Source: Nelumbo lutea
Lineage: Eukaryota > Streptophyta > Magnoliopsida > Proteales > Nelumbonaceae
Assembly (NCBI GenBank): GCA_022828595.1
Contig: JAKGHH010000004.1
Location: 80,814,270 to 80,878,269 of the forward strand
Length of the DNA stretch: 64,000 nt
Reading direction: 5' to 3'
The notes beneath the pieces were generated by a model. That model was not told the DNA's origin, made no database searches, and worked only from the letters and a program-made list of their open reading frames with translations. A program made the translations under genes and the position numbers. Numbering within the stretch: the first letter of the stretch is position 1; each line of letters opens with the position of its first letter. Positions 34,003-44,655 of this stretch are shown here, in pieces.

Positions 34003-34737
34003 TTTTATCTCAGCTTGGATTATAAATCTTCAGTGGTCCGGATCATATTGCAGGCAGAGCAAAGCAGGATGCTGCCTTCCAAAGAGCCAGACCGAGACTT
34101 CTTTATTAGGAGCTTGATTCCCTGCTCCCAGAATGGAAAACAACTCAAGAAATGCAGCAGAAGTCCTTTTGACAAAAATGAGGTAGTACAATATTCATTT
34201 TATCTAACAACAAATTCCTCTTTGCTCTCTTTGAATTTTGTCTCACCAGAACTAGCTCAAGCTATGGACATCAAAATCCATACAGCTCTCTGACCTGTTG
34301 GATCAACTTAATTTGTACTGGTCTAACATCAAATGCCCAAGCAATGATGGGAGGTTTTTGTGGAAAAGTGCATGGAAAACATATGGAGTGTGCTCTGCGC
34401 TTAGTCAACATGATTACTTTGAGAGGGCATTGAAACTTAGATCTGATGCCAATATGCTTAGCATACTAGGGGAGAATGGTGAGTTGCTCCCTCATTTTAT
34501 TGACCTGATTTCTGATGTTTGCTTATCTAAGTATTTTTGTATTCTCCAACATGGGCATATGCAGGTATTATTCCTACAGATTATGTTGACTACAGTCTGA
34601 TTGAAGTAGAGGAAGCCATTAACAATGAATTTGAAGATGCAGCTGCAATTCGTTGTAGTGTTGATTATAAGAATGGTAAATCTCAGCTTTATGAAATCTA
34701 TGTCTGTGTGGACAAGTATGCAAACAAAATCATCCCC
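34003..34737 (+). pseudogene. RNase T2 (S-like RNase) fragment, three exons, catalytic sites lost
   Basis: Exon 1 (to 34182) reads 'LQWSGSYCRQSKAGCC', matching the QWPGSYC...CC start of RNase T2, and after a frameshift 'SLIPCSQNGKQLKKCSRSPF'. Exon 2 (34286-34478) reads 'YWSNIKCPSNDGRFLWKSAW' then 'KTYGVCSALSQHDYFERALK'. Exon 3 (34565 on) reads 'IIPTDYVDYSLIEVEEAI', 'AAAIRCS' and 'LYEIYVCVDK'. RNase T2 enzymes cut RNA using two histidines in F.IHGLWP and WKHGTC motifs. Here the first motif is FIRSLIP and the second is WKTYGVC, so both histidines are gone. Exon 3 runs without a break into SKI2 sequence at ~34737. Introns keep GT-AG borders, showing capture of genomic DNA. Confidence 0.88.
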
Positions 34738-35210
34738 TTGGTAGAGGAAGTTAATGCACTGAAGTACCAAATGTCAGATGAAGCACTTCAACAGATGCCA
34801 GACTTTCAGGGCCGGGTATATTTTTCTATGAAATCTCTTTCTTTTTGCTTTCACATGACATGGCTTCTGCTTTTTCGTATACAGGTCTAGTGTGAAATCA
34901 TCTTAGAAGCAATGATACCTGGTAATTGAAGTCTTTATAACATATTAATGCTTTTGCAGATTGATGTACTGAAGGAAATTGGCTGCATAGATGCTGATCT
35001 TGTAGTTCAGATCAAGAGTGTTGCATGTGAAATGAATTCTGAGGAAGAGATGATATTGCACAGAGTGTTTGCTTGAGAACCAACTAGATGATCTGGAACC
35101 AGAAGAAGCAGTAGCTCTTATGTCTGCCCTTGTATTTCAACAAAAGAACACTTTCAACAGAAGAACCAGAAGAAGCTGAGCCTACTCTTACTTTCAAGAA
35201 AGCACTCGGT
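34738..35210 (+). pseudogene. SKI2-type DExH RNA helicase C-terminal fragment fused to the RNase T2 exon
   Basis: From ~34738 to 34815 the same open frame continues as 'VEEVNALKYQMSDEALQQMP' and 'DFQGR'. After a GT-AG intron the exon 34960-35210 reads 'IDVLKEIGCIDADLVVQIK', 'VACEMNSEEEM', then, in a shifted frame, 'LLENQLDDLEPEEAV' and 'MSALVFQQKNT'. This is the distinctive C-terminal region (rRNA-processing arch/DSHCT) of the plant SKI2 helicase of the cytosolic exosome. Two residues after IK are missing and a frameshift and stop follow, so the fragment is dead. The join to RNase T2 lies within an exon and keeps the reading frame. Confidence 0.9.
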
Positions 35211-35439
35211 AAGAGATTTGAAGTCCTTGTATTTTTTATGTCAATTGGATATTGTATTTGAATAATTATTTTGGAAATAATAATAATTAGTTTTTTTTTT
35301 AATTTAATACATTAATTTTGTTTCAAATTACATTTTTATTTAAGTTATTTTTATGTATGTCATGAGATTTTCACTAAGTAGGTATTAAAGTGATGAATTA
35401 GTAAAAGTTCTAGTGCAAAAAAAATGTCGAAATATACCT

Positions 35440-35825
35440 GATATAAAAATATAAAAAAAGATCTAAGCCGGTGGGCATCCAACCGTCGGCTTTGCCATAA
35501 ACAATATGTCATATAAGTCTAAGCCGAGGTCATATAGCATCTAATCTGGCGGTTTGAACCGCCACCTAAAGGTGGGAGGGATGATTGAGAAAATGCTCAG
35601 GTGGCTGTCTTTTAGGACCTAAGCCGGCAGTCAAAACCGCCGCCTTATTAATGCTAACCCGGCAGTTCCAAAAGACCGCTGCTTTAGAGCAACTCGAACC
35701 ACCTTTGACCAGTCATCAAAGGCGGTGGTCATTTTAACCTAAGCCAGTGGTCTTGATCTATGGCAGCAACTTCTTAGGGGGCGGACGCATGACTGCCGCC
35801 TTAGACCTAAGCCGGCGGTCTTAAG
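35440..35825. repeat. Right subterminal repeats of the CACTA element
   Basis: Repeated words CTAAGCCGGTGGGC, CTAAGCCGAGGTC, GGCGGTTTGAACCGCC, CTAAGCCGGCAGTC, AAAACCGCCGCCTT, AAAGACCGCTGC, CTAAGCCAGTGGTC and CTAAGCCGGCGGTC occur in both orientations. They match the left subterminal region. The 35211-35440 part before it is AT-rich with nothing recognised. Confidence 0.85.
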
Positions 35826-37047
35826 TGTAGGGATAGGAAATCCATCATATGGACGCCCAAAGATTGTGGAATAAGGGGGCGAATTTCAAAAATTTTTCTA
35901 TCCCTTCAACTGGGAATCGAATTCCTTATTTAGAAAATCATATTTTCAATGATCATTCTTGAACCATAAACTGAACCAAATCTGAATCAAAAGGAGTAGG
36001 GAGAGATAATACCTGATACAGAGAAACAATATCTCTCAATGGAGATGTTCACGCCCAAGGTAGGATCCAAAATCTGCTCCTACTAAAGATGGCGCAGTGT
36101 AGGGTGGAGCAGAATCAGTAGTGTTCTTCCTGAGAACTTGATTCTTCCCAAGAATCACTTGAACGGCTTGTGAATACAATTCCCACCAATCTTTTCTCCA
36201 AAAGGTTGGAATCAAGATTCAATTTTGATTTCTCCCAAGCAATGGAGATCGAACTGCTATAGGCAACGGCTGCAAGAAAGAAGCGGCAAGAGAGTATTTG
36301 TAGGGTGCAGAATTCTCTCTTCTATGATCTCAGCTCTGAAAACAAGACTGTTGCTGGTGATTGTGTTGGATGTCTAAGGACTACCGCCCCCTCTTCCTTT
36401 TATAGACTTAAAGGGATCAGCTCATAATCATATTAGGAGTTGCTAACCCAAATCATATCTGGATTAAAAGTCCCTTTAAGATAGGGGATAATTCTTATTT
36501 TATCTGTAGATTAGATCAGCCAGTTCTTAATCTAATTAGGAAGTTTTCAAATCTAAATCTCATTTAGATCTTTGACTCTCTGAGTGGATAGGGTGTGGGC
36601 TCAATCCTATCAGCTGATCTTATCTCAGAATTCGCCACTCAAAGACTAATCAAATTAGCCCAGTTCGAAATGGGCTTAAGGCCCATTTAGGGTTATGTAT
36701 TCATTAATCTGGTCCAGGGCAATACTGGAAATCTGGTCTAGTTCAAAGATTCAATTAATCTCACACTGTGTGTGCCTAGGGTCTCACCCTGGTAGCTGAG
36801 ACAAGCCACCCCAATCGACTTGGTGGCACCATAGTGTCAGCCTTGTCAGGATAGATCTCCCCAGACCGACCCACTGGCTGTGAACATTCTAAACTAACAC
36901 GAGTTTCATTAAGTGTCCAGTTTAAGGATATTACACAGAAACATACCAATGGAACATGAATCAAATATGCACTTTTATTCATTTACAATAAACTCATAAA
37001 GTACATTATTTTGATTGAAGCTAAGGGCATATAAAAATTGTCTAATA
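35826..37047 (-). mobile_element. Solo LTR (~1.2 kb) inserted in the CACTA right end
   Basis: The sequence begins TGTAGGGATAGG and ends ...ATTGTCTAATA, flanked on both sides by the 5-bp target duplication TTAAG (35821-35825 and 37048-37052). Removing it rejoins CCGGCGGTC with TTAAGGCCTAAG of the CACTA subterminal region. Read on the minus strand, its start (TATTAGACAATTTTTATATG, then CCCTTAGC) matches the LTR fragments A-D at 9950, 10251, 15347 and 22545. The 3' CA has become TA on the plus strand. No internal retrotransposon region remains, so LTR-LTR recombination removed it. Confidence 0.9.
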
Positions 37048-37052
37048 TTAAG

Positions 37053-37104
37053 GCCTAAGCTGACAGTCATAGGACCGCCGACTTTGACCTTTTTTCTTGT
37101 AGTG
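37053..37104. repeat. Right terminal inverted repeat of the CACTA element
   Basis: Last CCTAAGCTGACAGTC and GGACCGCC words, then TTTTTCTTGTAGTG, the exact inverse of the left end. Confidence 0.85.
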
Positions 37105-37179
37105 CTATAATTTGGTTTGGTTTTAGAAATTCTCAAATTATATTTTACTAGTTCGATTTGAAATATTCCCCAAGCTGCA

Positions 37180-40100
37180 ATGAACCAAACCATGAACACC
37201 CCTACTTGGTGGTGGGTGGTACAAGCCTATAATTCTATAAGGTAAATGTGGAAGCTATCTCGTTAAAGAAGCCTCAACAAGTTGCATTGCATTAGGGGTG
37301 CAAGTTGGGCAGGTTGGGTTGCGTGCATGCTCAACCTAAGCCTACCCTAGGAATTAAACTTATGGTCCAAGTATGAAGTTCAACCCAAATTATCTAATCT
37401 GGGCTAATCAAGATTGAAATTTGATGCACTTGGATTGGTTAGTAAGTCCATACAAGACATTAGGATAAATTGCATATTAATACTTTGTACTTTGGGGGTG
37501 GTCTCACTCAGGAGTAGAGCTATGAGGGGGCCAAAACTTAAAGTGGATTGGGGGAGAATAAATATGGACGAGCCATAGGGGGCAACCATTTGGTGGGGAG
37601 TGGGGGAGGGGAAATTTACATGGAAGAGAGTATTATAAGTGAGAACTTTTGGACCATAGGGGGGCCATGGTTCCCTTGGGCCTGCCTCCACACCTAGTCT
37701 CACTTAGGTACCTAAACTTTTGGAAAGTACACTTTCATCCAAGCATTTGCATTCCTTTAATTATTTTACACATGATGTCATGTGCATTAGAAATATTTCA
37801 AAATTACAAAATTACTCTTCGCATACATTAAATAGATTGCCCTCTTTCTTTGGAGGAAGACATTGTTCATTTTCTTCTTTCTCAAAGCTAAACTAAAGTC
37901 GTTACTCACATACTTTTGCTATCAAAAAAGATGGTTATTGCACTGCTCTATGTCATACCTCGAAGGATGATGGTAGATGTAAAGTTTCAAAATGTTCAAC
38001 AATAACAAATGAAAGAGAATAGAGTCAGTTGCGGATTTAGGACCTTTGATCAATGGGGAAAATAAATACATCTGACAATTCAAGAGAAAGAGATACCTTT
38101 GGCAATTGTTCTCAATGGATTATCATATTTTGGAAGCATTGCATAATCAACTCATTATCAAAAGCATTACTAATAAAGTCTTTCATACTAGAAACCCTTT
38201 TGATCAAAGGGTTTGTGCAAATTCTGCTTGAAGGATGTTTGACATGGTTAAAGAGTTGATGTTTATAGACATGATCTTCTTTGTTCTATTTATTTTTTGT
38301 GCTCTGTTGAACTTGTTTCATCAACTGGGAGAAAGATAAAAATTAACCAATGAATGGCTTACACCTATACACATATATATAAGTATATATATTCTCCAAA
38401 TTGCAAACTACAATGAACCAAACCATCAACACCCCTACTTGGTGGTGGGTGGTACAAGCCTATAATTCTCCAAGGTAAATGTTGATGCTATTTCGTTAAA
38501 GGAAGCCTCAAAAGGATGCAATGCATTAGGGGTGTAAGTTGGGCAAATTGGGTTGCGTGTATGCTCAGCCTAGGCCTAACCCTTGGAATTAAACCTAGGG
38601 TCCAAATACGGATGGGCCATAGGGGGCAACCATTGGGTGGGAAGTGGGGGAGGGGGGAGAACATTTGGACCATAGGAGGGCCATGGCTCGCTTTGGGCCT
38701 GCCTCCATTGCTAGTTTCACTTTGGTACCTAAACATTGAAAAGTGCTACTATAGTACCTAAACTTTTGAAAAGTACACTTTCGTACAATCATTTGCATTC
38801 CGTCAATAATTTTACACGTGATGTCATGTGCACTAGAAACATTTCAAATTTACAAAATTACTCTTCACATACATTAAATAGATTGACTTCTTCCTTGTTC
38901 ATTGTCTTCTTTCTCAAAGCTAAACTAAAGCAGTCACTAACATACTTTTGCTACTAAAAAAGATGGTCGTTGCACTGCTCTATGTCATACCTCGAAGGAT
39001 GATGTTAGATATAAAGCTTCAAATTGTTCAACAATAGCGAGTGAAAGAAAATAGAGTTAGTGGCGGATTTAGGACCTTTGATCAATAGGGAAAATAAATG
39101 CATCTCACAATTCAAGAGAAAGAGATTTATTTGACAATTGTTCTCAATGGGTTATCATATTTTGGAAGCTTTGCATAATAAACTCATTATCAAGAGAATT
39201 ACTAAAATAGTCTTTGCATACTAGAAACCCTTTTGATCAAAGTGTTTGTGCAGATTCAGCATGAAGGATGTTTGATATGGTTAAAGAGTTGATGTTTACA
39301 GACATGATCTTCTTTGTTCTACTTATGTTGTGTTCCGTTGAATTTGTTTCATTAATTGGGTGAAAGATAAAAATTAACTAATGAATGGCTTACACCTATA
39401 CATGTATATAGGTATATATATTTTCCAAACTGCAAACTACAATGAACCAAAGCATGAATACCCCTACTTGGTTGTGGGTGGTACAAGCCTATAATTCTAC
39501 ATGGTAAATATGGATGATATCTCGTTAAAGGAAGCCTTCAAAAGATGCAACCCATTGGGGGTGCAAGTTGGGAGGGTTGGGTTATGTGTATGCTTAAACC
39601 CAAACTATCCAACCTAGGCTAATCAGGATTGATATTTCATGCACTTAGATTGGTTAATAAATCAATATAAAACAAAAGGATAAATTGCATATTAGTACTT
39701 TGTATTGTAGGGGCGGTCTCACTTTGGGTTAGAGCCAAGAGCCAACAATTTTTCATGAGGGGGCCAAAACCTAAACTGGATTGGGGAGGATAAATGTGGA
39801 TGAGCCATAAAGGGCAACTATTTGGTGAGGAGTGGGGCAGGGGGGAAACTTACATGGAGGAGAGTATTACAAGTGAGAATTATTGGACCATAGGGGGGCC
39901 CATGGCTCCCTTGGGCCTGCCTCCACAACTATTCTCACTTTGGTACCTAAACTTTGAAAAGTGCTACTATAGAACTTAAACTTTTAGAAAAGTACACTTT
40001 CATCCAACCATTTGCATTTGATCAATTATAATACACACGTGATGTCATGTGCATTTTAAATATTTCAAAACTACAAAATTACTCTTCACATACAGATTGC

Positions 40101-40383
40101 CCTCACCTTTAAGAGCAAGACATTGTTCATTGTCTTCTTTCTCAAACCTAAAATAAAGCGGTCATTAACATACTTTTTCTACCAAAAAAGATGGTTGTTG
40201 CATTGCTTTGTGTCATACATCGAAGGATGATGGTTGCCTTAAAACTTCAAATTATTTAACAATAACAAGTGACGGGGAATAAAGTTAGTGGTGGATTTAG
40301 GAACTTTGTTCAATAGGGGAACATAAATACAACTCACAATTGAAGAGGAATAGATACATTTGACAATGGTTCACAATGGGTTA
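37180..40383 (+). repeat. Three tandem copies of a ~1.0-1.2-kb unit
   Basis: Units begin near 37180, 38410 and 39440 with AATGAACCAAA.CATGAA and CACCCCTACTTGGTGGTGGG. Each carries AGCCTATAATTCT, GGGCAACCATTTGG, GGACCATAGGGGGGCCATGG-like, GTGATGTCATGTGCATT and GATGATGGT segments in the same order. The third copy is cut by the gypsy LTR at 40384. Short open frames recur in each copy (for example 37649-37831 and 38516-38761), but they include intra-unit repeats and no known domain. Family unknown; it could be a decayed non-autonomous element. Confidence 0.85.
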
Positions 40384-41202
40384 TGATGGAGGGAGATTTA
40401 GCCTGACCCCTTGGCCACGCGAAACGTGGAAGCAACCGAGAGTGACTTGGTAGAAGCGCCAGCTCAGCACAGCAGCGGGTCCACGACCCGAGCTCCCAAA
40501 GAAAGAACTCGAGCTCTTCCTTGGAGGTCCTGAGCCTTACAAGAAGCACAAAGGGCAAAAACCCGAGCTGACCCACCCCGGGGCAGTTCGGGCCACACTT
40601 CTATCCGAACTCAAGACTTCACCTCGCACACCACTTCGGCTCCAAGTCGCTTGATTGAACAACCATACCTGACGCCCAGGAAGCCCGTACACGGAAGCGG
40701 CGCGCCTGACTGGTTAGGGGCCCAACACATGACAATCGCCCTCCAACGACCACCTGCCACCGCCATCTCAGGCGTGGCAAAGACGGCCCTGACAAGGAAG
40801 ACAGTGGCGGTTACGACACCCGAACTGGCAACTGGCAGAGGTTATGACACCCGAACTGGCAACTGGCAGAGGTTATGACACCCGAACTGGCGTCTGGCAG
40901 AGATGATGACACCCGATCTGGCGGAGGTGATGATGCCCGATCTGGCAGAGGTATGGGAGAGTGTACCAAAGTGATTATAAAAGGCCCCTTCCCCCAAAGA
41001 AGGACGTATGTGATATTTTGTGCTTTCTGGTCTTGTAGTCTTTCATTTCCCTTGCCTTCTCAAAAGCACTAACTTGAGCTTTGGAGTGTTCCAACCAAGT
41101 TCCTCCCTGGAAGCCTCCATTTTCTTCCTTGTTTCAGGCACCTCCAATTTCGTCAGAGGTAAGGTAACCGGCAGCTAGGACTGACCAGATTGCACATCAT
41201 CA
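40384..41202 (+). repeat. 5' LTR of the Tat-type element
   Basis: Starts TGATGGAGGGAG and ends GCACATCATCA. It contains short tandem units (GGTTATGACACCCGAACTGG) at about 40808-40945 and a TATA box (ATTATAAAAGGCCCC, near 40976). Confidence 0.93.
40974..40988 (+). promoter_or_regulatory. TATA box of the 5' LTR promoter
   Basis: ATTATAAAAGGCCCC lies just downstream of the short tandem units. The same arrangement is present in the 3' LTR near 48194. Confidence 0.6.
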
Positions 41203-41276
41203 TTTGGCGCCGTTTGTGGGAAGAATTCTCCCCTAACCTTTAACTCTCTCTCTCTCTCAAAGAAACCTTAGCTCGC

Positions 41277-43025
41277 ATGGCTTCCACCAGTAGCAACAGG
41301 CACAACGCCGACTTGAATGTTGCAGGGGAACACCCTCAGCCCGCCACTGTATGTATCGGGCAATTAACCATTCCCCTCTCGACGGACGGAATCCCTAGCC
41401 TCAATGCACCGAGTGTAGTGGCACCTGTGAATGTTCCCCTTCCCCCCCCCCCCCCATATCGAGACAACTTTCGCCGAACCAACCAATATCTCTCTGGCGA
41501 CCAGCTTGATGACTTGATACAGTGCATGCGGGCAATGCAAGCCCAGATGAAGCAGTTCCAGCAACATCAGCTCCATCAACAATAAGTATTGCACCACATT
41601 TCTCAGTGTCACTATCAACAACGGTTCCCCCAACTACCTCTGAACCAACCATAGCTCCCACCTCGGCACCCTGCTCCGAAGCCGGTCAAGCCCTCCTCTC
41701 AGGGCGGGCGCCTTCACCGAGGGGAAGCCTCCCAACTTCAGAACCCCTCCAGGAGCCAGGCCTCATCCCCGGGCAGGAGGGAAAGACTAGTTACCCCCAC
41801 CTCGCAGCTCGCCGGTGGATTAGGAACCTCCTTGCCGAAGTCAGCACCTCGACACTCTAAGTTCGAGCTCCCGCTCGTAGAGAACCAATTTGGCATCCTG
41901 GCCGCGAACTACCAACAGCCCGGATCGATCGAGCTCGACAACACCGAGGGAAGTAGCGCCAATACCAAGCCTTCTAAGCAGCAGCGAAGATGCTGGCAAA
42001 GTCGCCGAACTACCACCCGCATCCTGCCCGAGCTCCGAGGTAAAGAAGAAGCAAGCTCAGACGAGGTGAAAGTTGCCCCTATTCTTTTAGTTCCTTCCCC
42101 CCTGTGACCAGAACTCATTGCGGTTCCCATGCCCAAAGATTTCAAACTCCCTCCCCTAGACAAGTATGATGGGTCCTTTGACCCCAATGACCACGTCGAT
42201 GCTTTCTAGTCCCAAATGCACCTGGCGAGAGCCAGCGAGTCCTGCATGTGTGTGGCCTTCACTACCTCCTTCAGGGGTGTGGCCCGCACCTGGTACAGAA
42301 ACTTGGCCCCCGGGTCAATAAGAAGTTGGACCCAGTTCGTGCAAGTCTTCACCATGCACTTTGTTACCAGCAAGCGGTGTCCTCGAACCGAGGAGAGCCT
42401 CCTCGGAATAGTCCATAGGGAAGAAGAGTCCATCCAGGGCTATGTCAAACAGTTCAATGATGCGTGCTTGTAGATACTGTGCCTAGACCCCGCGATACAA
42501 CTCGTGGCAGCCAAGAGGGGCATGACACACAAGGAGTTCAAGTGGCACTTGGTAGTTAACCAGCCCGGGACCGTAGCTGAATTCTTCAAGCTCGCGAACA
42601 AATTCATAAGAACAGAAGAGGAGATCAATCAAAGGATTGAAAGCGGGATCGGAAAAAGGAAGAAGGAAGGCAAACCTTCCAACCCAGATGACAGGAGAAG
42701 GAAAGACCCACCTCGGGGGACGAAGCCAAGCCAGCCGTTTCGAGCTTCCTTAGCAGGTCAGACGGACTACATGCCCTTGAACGCAAAGCGGGCCGAGATC
42801 TTAATGACGATCAAAGACGCCCCATACGTGAAATGGCCACCTCGTCTGAAGGGAAACCCAAACGAGAGGTTTAAAAACTTGTACTGCGGTTTCCATAGAG
42901 ACCATGGTCATAGCACCAAACATTGTAACAATCTTCGCGACAAGATAGAAGAATTTATCCATTGCGGGTACCTAAGGACTTTTGTACAACATAATAATAA
43001 TAATAGTAATAAGACGAGTTGGTAG
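41277..43025 (+). pseudogene. gag of the Tat-type element, frameshifted
   Basis: Begins 'MASTSSNRHNADLNVAGEHP' just after the leader. The gag core follows in other frames: 'LARASESCMCVAFTTSFRG', 'ARTWYRNLAPGSI', 'SWTQFVQVF', 'IQGYVKQFNDACL', 'LVVNQPGTVAEFFKLANKFI', and the protein-end 'CGFHRDHGHSTKHC' zinc-binding-like motif. At least three frame changes and stop codons separate the parts. Gag would form the virus-like particle; this copy cannot. Confidence 0.85.
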
Positions 43026-43121
43026 GGAGAGCACAACAGAGATGCTCCCGAGTCCAGCAGCCGGCTAGCTGAACCGTAGAAGTAGCCCCCGAAAGAAAGA
43101 CCAGTTTGGGGAACAATCCAC

Positions 43122-43676
43122 ATGATCGTTGGAGGATCAATCGTAGTAGGATGCACCTCGACAACAGCTCGGGCATCAACCCGGGAGGCCGCCAGAGAAG
43201 AACAAAATCCCCCAAAGCAGCTTAGGACGAAAGACCCCATATTCTTCACCGAAGACGATGCGCACGGGGTCCACTACCCCCACGACGATGCACTTGTCAT
43301 AAAGGTAAAGATCAACGACTTCGAAGTCCAGTGCGTACTCATTGACTCCGATAGTTCGGTAGACATCCTTTTTAAAGCAGCCTTCGATAAACTCCAGTTC
43401 CGAGAGAATGACTTGAAACCCACGAACACCCCGTTGGTCGGCTTCAGCGGAGAAGAGGTCAGACCCCTGGGAAAGGTCATAGTACCCGTGGAAGTCGGCA
43501 CATGGCCTAGTACGGTAAGACTTAGTCATGATTTTTTGGTGATCGCGACCCCTTCCCCCTACAATGCCATAGTAGGTCGGCCAATCACACATGCTTTAAA
43601 GGTCGTGGTGTCTACTTACTATTTGGCCATGAAGTTCCCAACGGACTTCGACATCGGGGTAGTGCGGGCTGACTAG
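43122..43676 (+). pseudogene. Aspartic protease of the Tat-type element, active site altered
   Basis: The open frame includes 'VKINDFEVQCVLIDSDSSVD', 'FKAAFDKLQ', 'LVGFSGE', 'HDFLVIATPSPYNAIVGRP' and 'STYYLAMKFPT', the retropepsin arrangement of Tat elements. The D-S/T-G catalytic triad reads D-S-D, so cleavage activity is unlikely. The frame ends in a stop before RT. Confidence 0.88.
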
Positions 43677-43853
43677 TTTGAGTCCTGTAAGTGCTACGTT
43701 GCCACCCTCAAGGGAAAAGCCAAGGTAACTGGCGACCTCGAACTAGAGCGACCTGAGGAACAGAACGAGGAGCGAGCTGCACCAACAGAGGAAACTGTTC
43801 CCATCTCTGTCTCGGTAGAAGACCCCGCCAGATTACTTCAGGTCGGAGCATCC

Positions 43854-44655
43854 GTGGAAGAACCCTTGCAGTCCGAACCGGTATGCTTCTTACTCAATAA
43901 CTTAGATGCTTTCGCTTGGTCCGTGGCAGAAATGCCCAGCATAGATCCTAAGCTCATAACTCACAAGCTCAATATTGACCCTGTAGTTAGACCCATTGGA
44001 CAGAAGAAACGCAACTTAGCCCCAGAATGCTGGAGGGCGGTCGATGAGGAGGTCGAGAAGCTCCTCGCAGCAGACTTCATAAGGAAAGTTCATTACCTGA
44101 GCTGGGTAGCCAACCCCGTTCTGGTAAAAAAAAGGCAAACGGCAAGTGGCGCATGTGCGTCGACTGCACCGACCTGAAACGAACTTGCCCAAAAGATTGC
44201 TTCCCCCTCCCCAGGATTGACCGCCTAGTGGACGCAACCTCGGGACATGAGTCGCTAAGCTTCCTGGATGCCTACTCGGGCTACAATCAAATCAGGATGG
44301 ACCTAGCCGTGAGGAAAAAACTGCCTTCGTAACCGAGTTCGGCTTGTACTGCTACAAGGTTATGCCCTTCGGACTAAAAAATGCTAGGGCAACCTTTCAA
44401 AGGCTTGTGAATAAGCTATTTCAACCCTTAATTGGCACAAAGATAGAATGTTATGTAGACGACATGGTCGTTAAGACACAATTTTCGCATCAATTGATAC
44501 AAGATCTGCATTTTGTCTTTCAAATTTTGTGTCAGTTTAACATGAAACTAAACCCAAATAAGTGTGTTTTCGGTGTCACCTCGGGTAAGTTCCTAGGGTA
44601 TATCATCAATCGACGCGGTATTGAGGCCAACCCGGACAAGATAAAAGCAATCTAG
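43854..44655 (+). pseudogene. Reverse transcriptase of the Tat-type element, frameshifted
   Basis: Segments 'RNLAPECWRAVDEEVEKLLA', 'SWVANPVLVKK', then after a frame change 'DLKRTCPKDCFPLPRIDRLV', 'SFLDAYSGYNQIRMD', 'YCYKVMPFGLKNA', the catalytic 'CYVDDMVVKT' and 'NPNKCVFGVTSGKFLGYII' follow the Ty3 RT order. The YVDD box is kept, but at least two indels break the frame near 44130-44330. Confidence 0.92.

Larger units (their letters stand above)
28583..37104. mobile_element. CACTA (En/Spm) transposon carrying captured gene fragments (Pack-CACTA)
   Basis: The element starts CACTACAAGAAAAA (28583-28596) and ends with its exact inverse TTTTTCTTGTAGTG (37091-37104). Both ends are followed inward by GC-rich subterminal repeats built on CTAAGCCGGCGGTC-type words in both orientations, the hallmark of CACTA elements. 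No transposase-like frame is seen, so it is non-autonomous. Inside lie pieces of a retinoblastoma-related gene, a WD40 gene, an RNase T2 gene and a SKI2 helicase gene, all on the plus strand, plus a LINE fragment and a solo LTR. Net length without the solo LTR and one of its target copies is ~7.3 kb. The flanking 3-bp duplications do not match (ATT left, CTA right), so one end may have mutated or the ends may derive from different insertions. Confidence 0.85.

Noticed and set aside
40651..41072. Open frames within the 5' LTR
   Set aside because: They lie in LTR sequence and follow the short tandem units; they are not genes.
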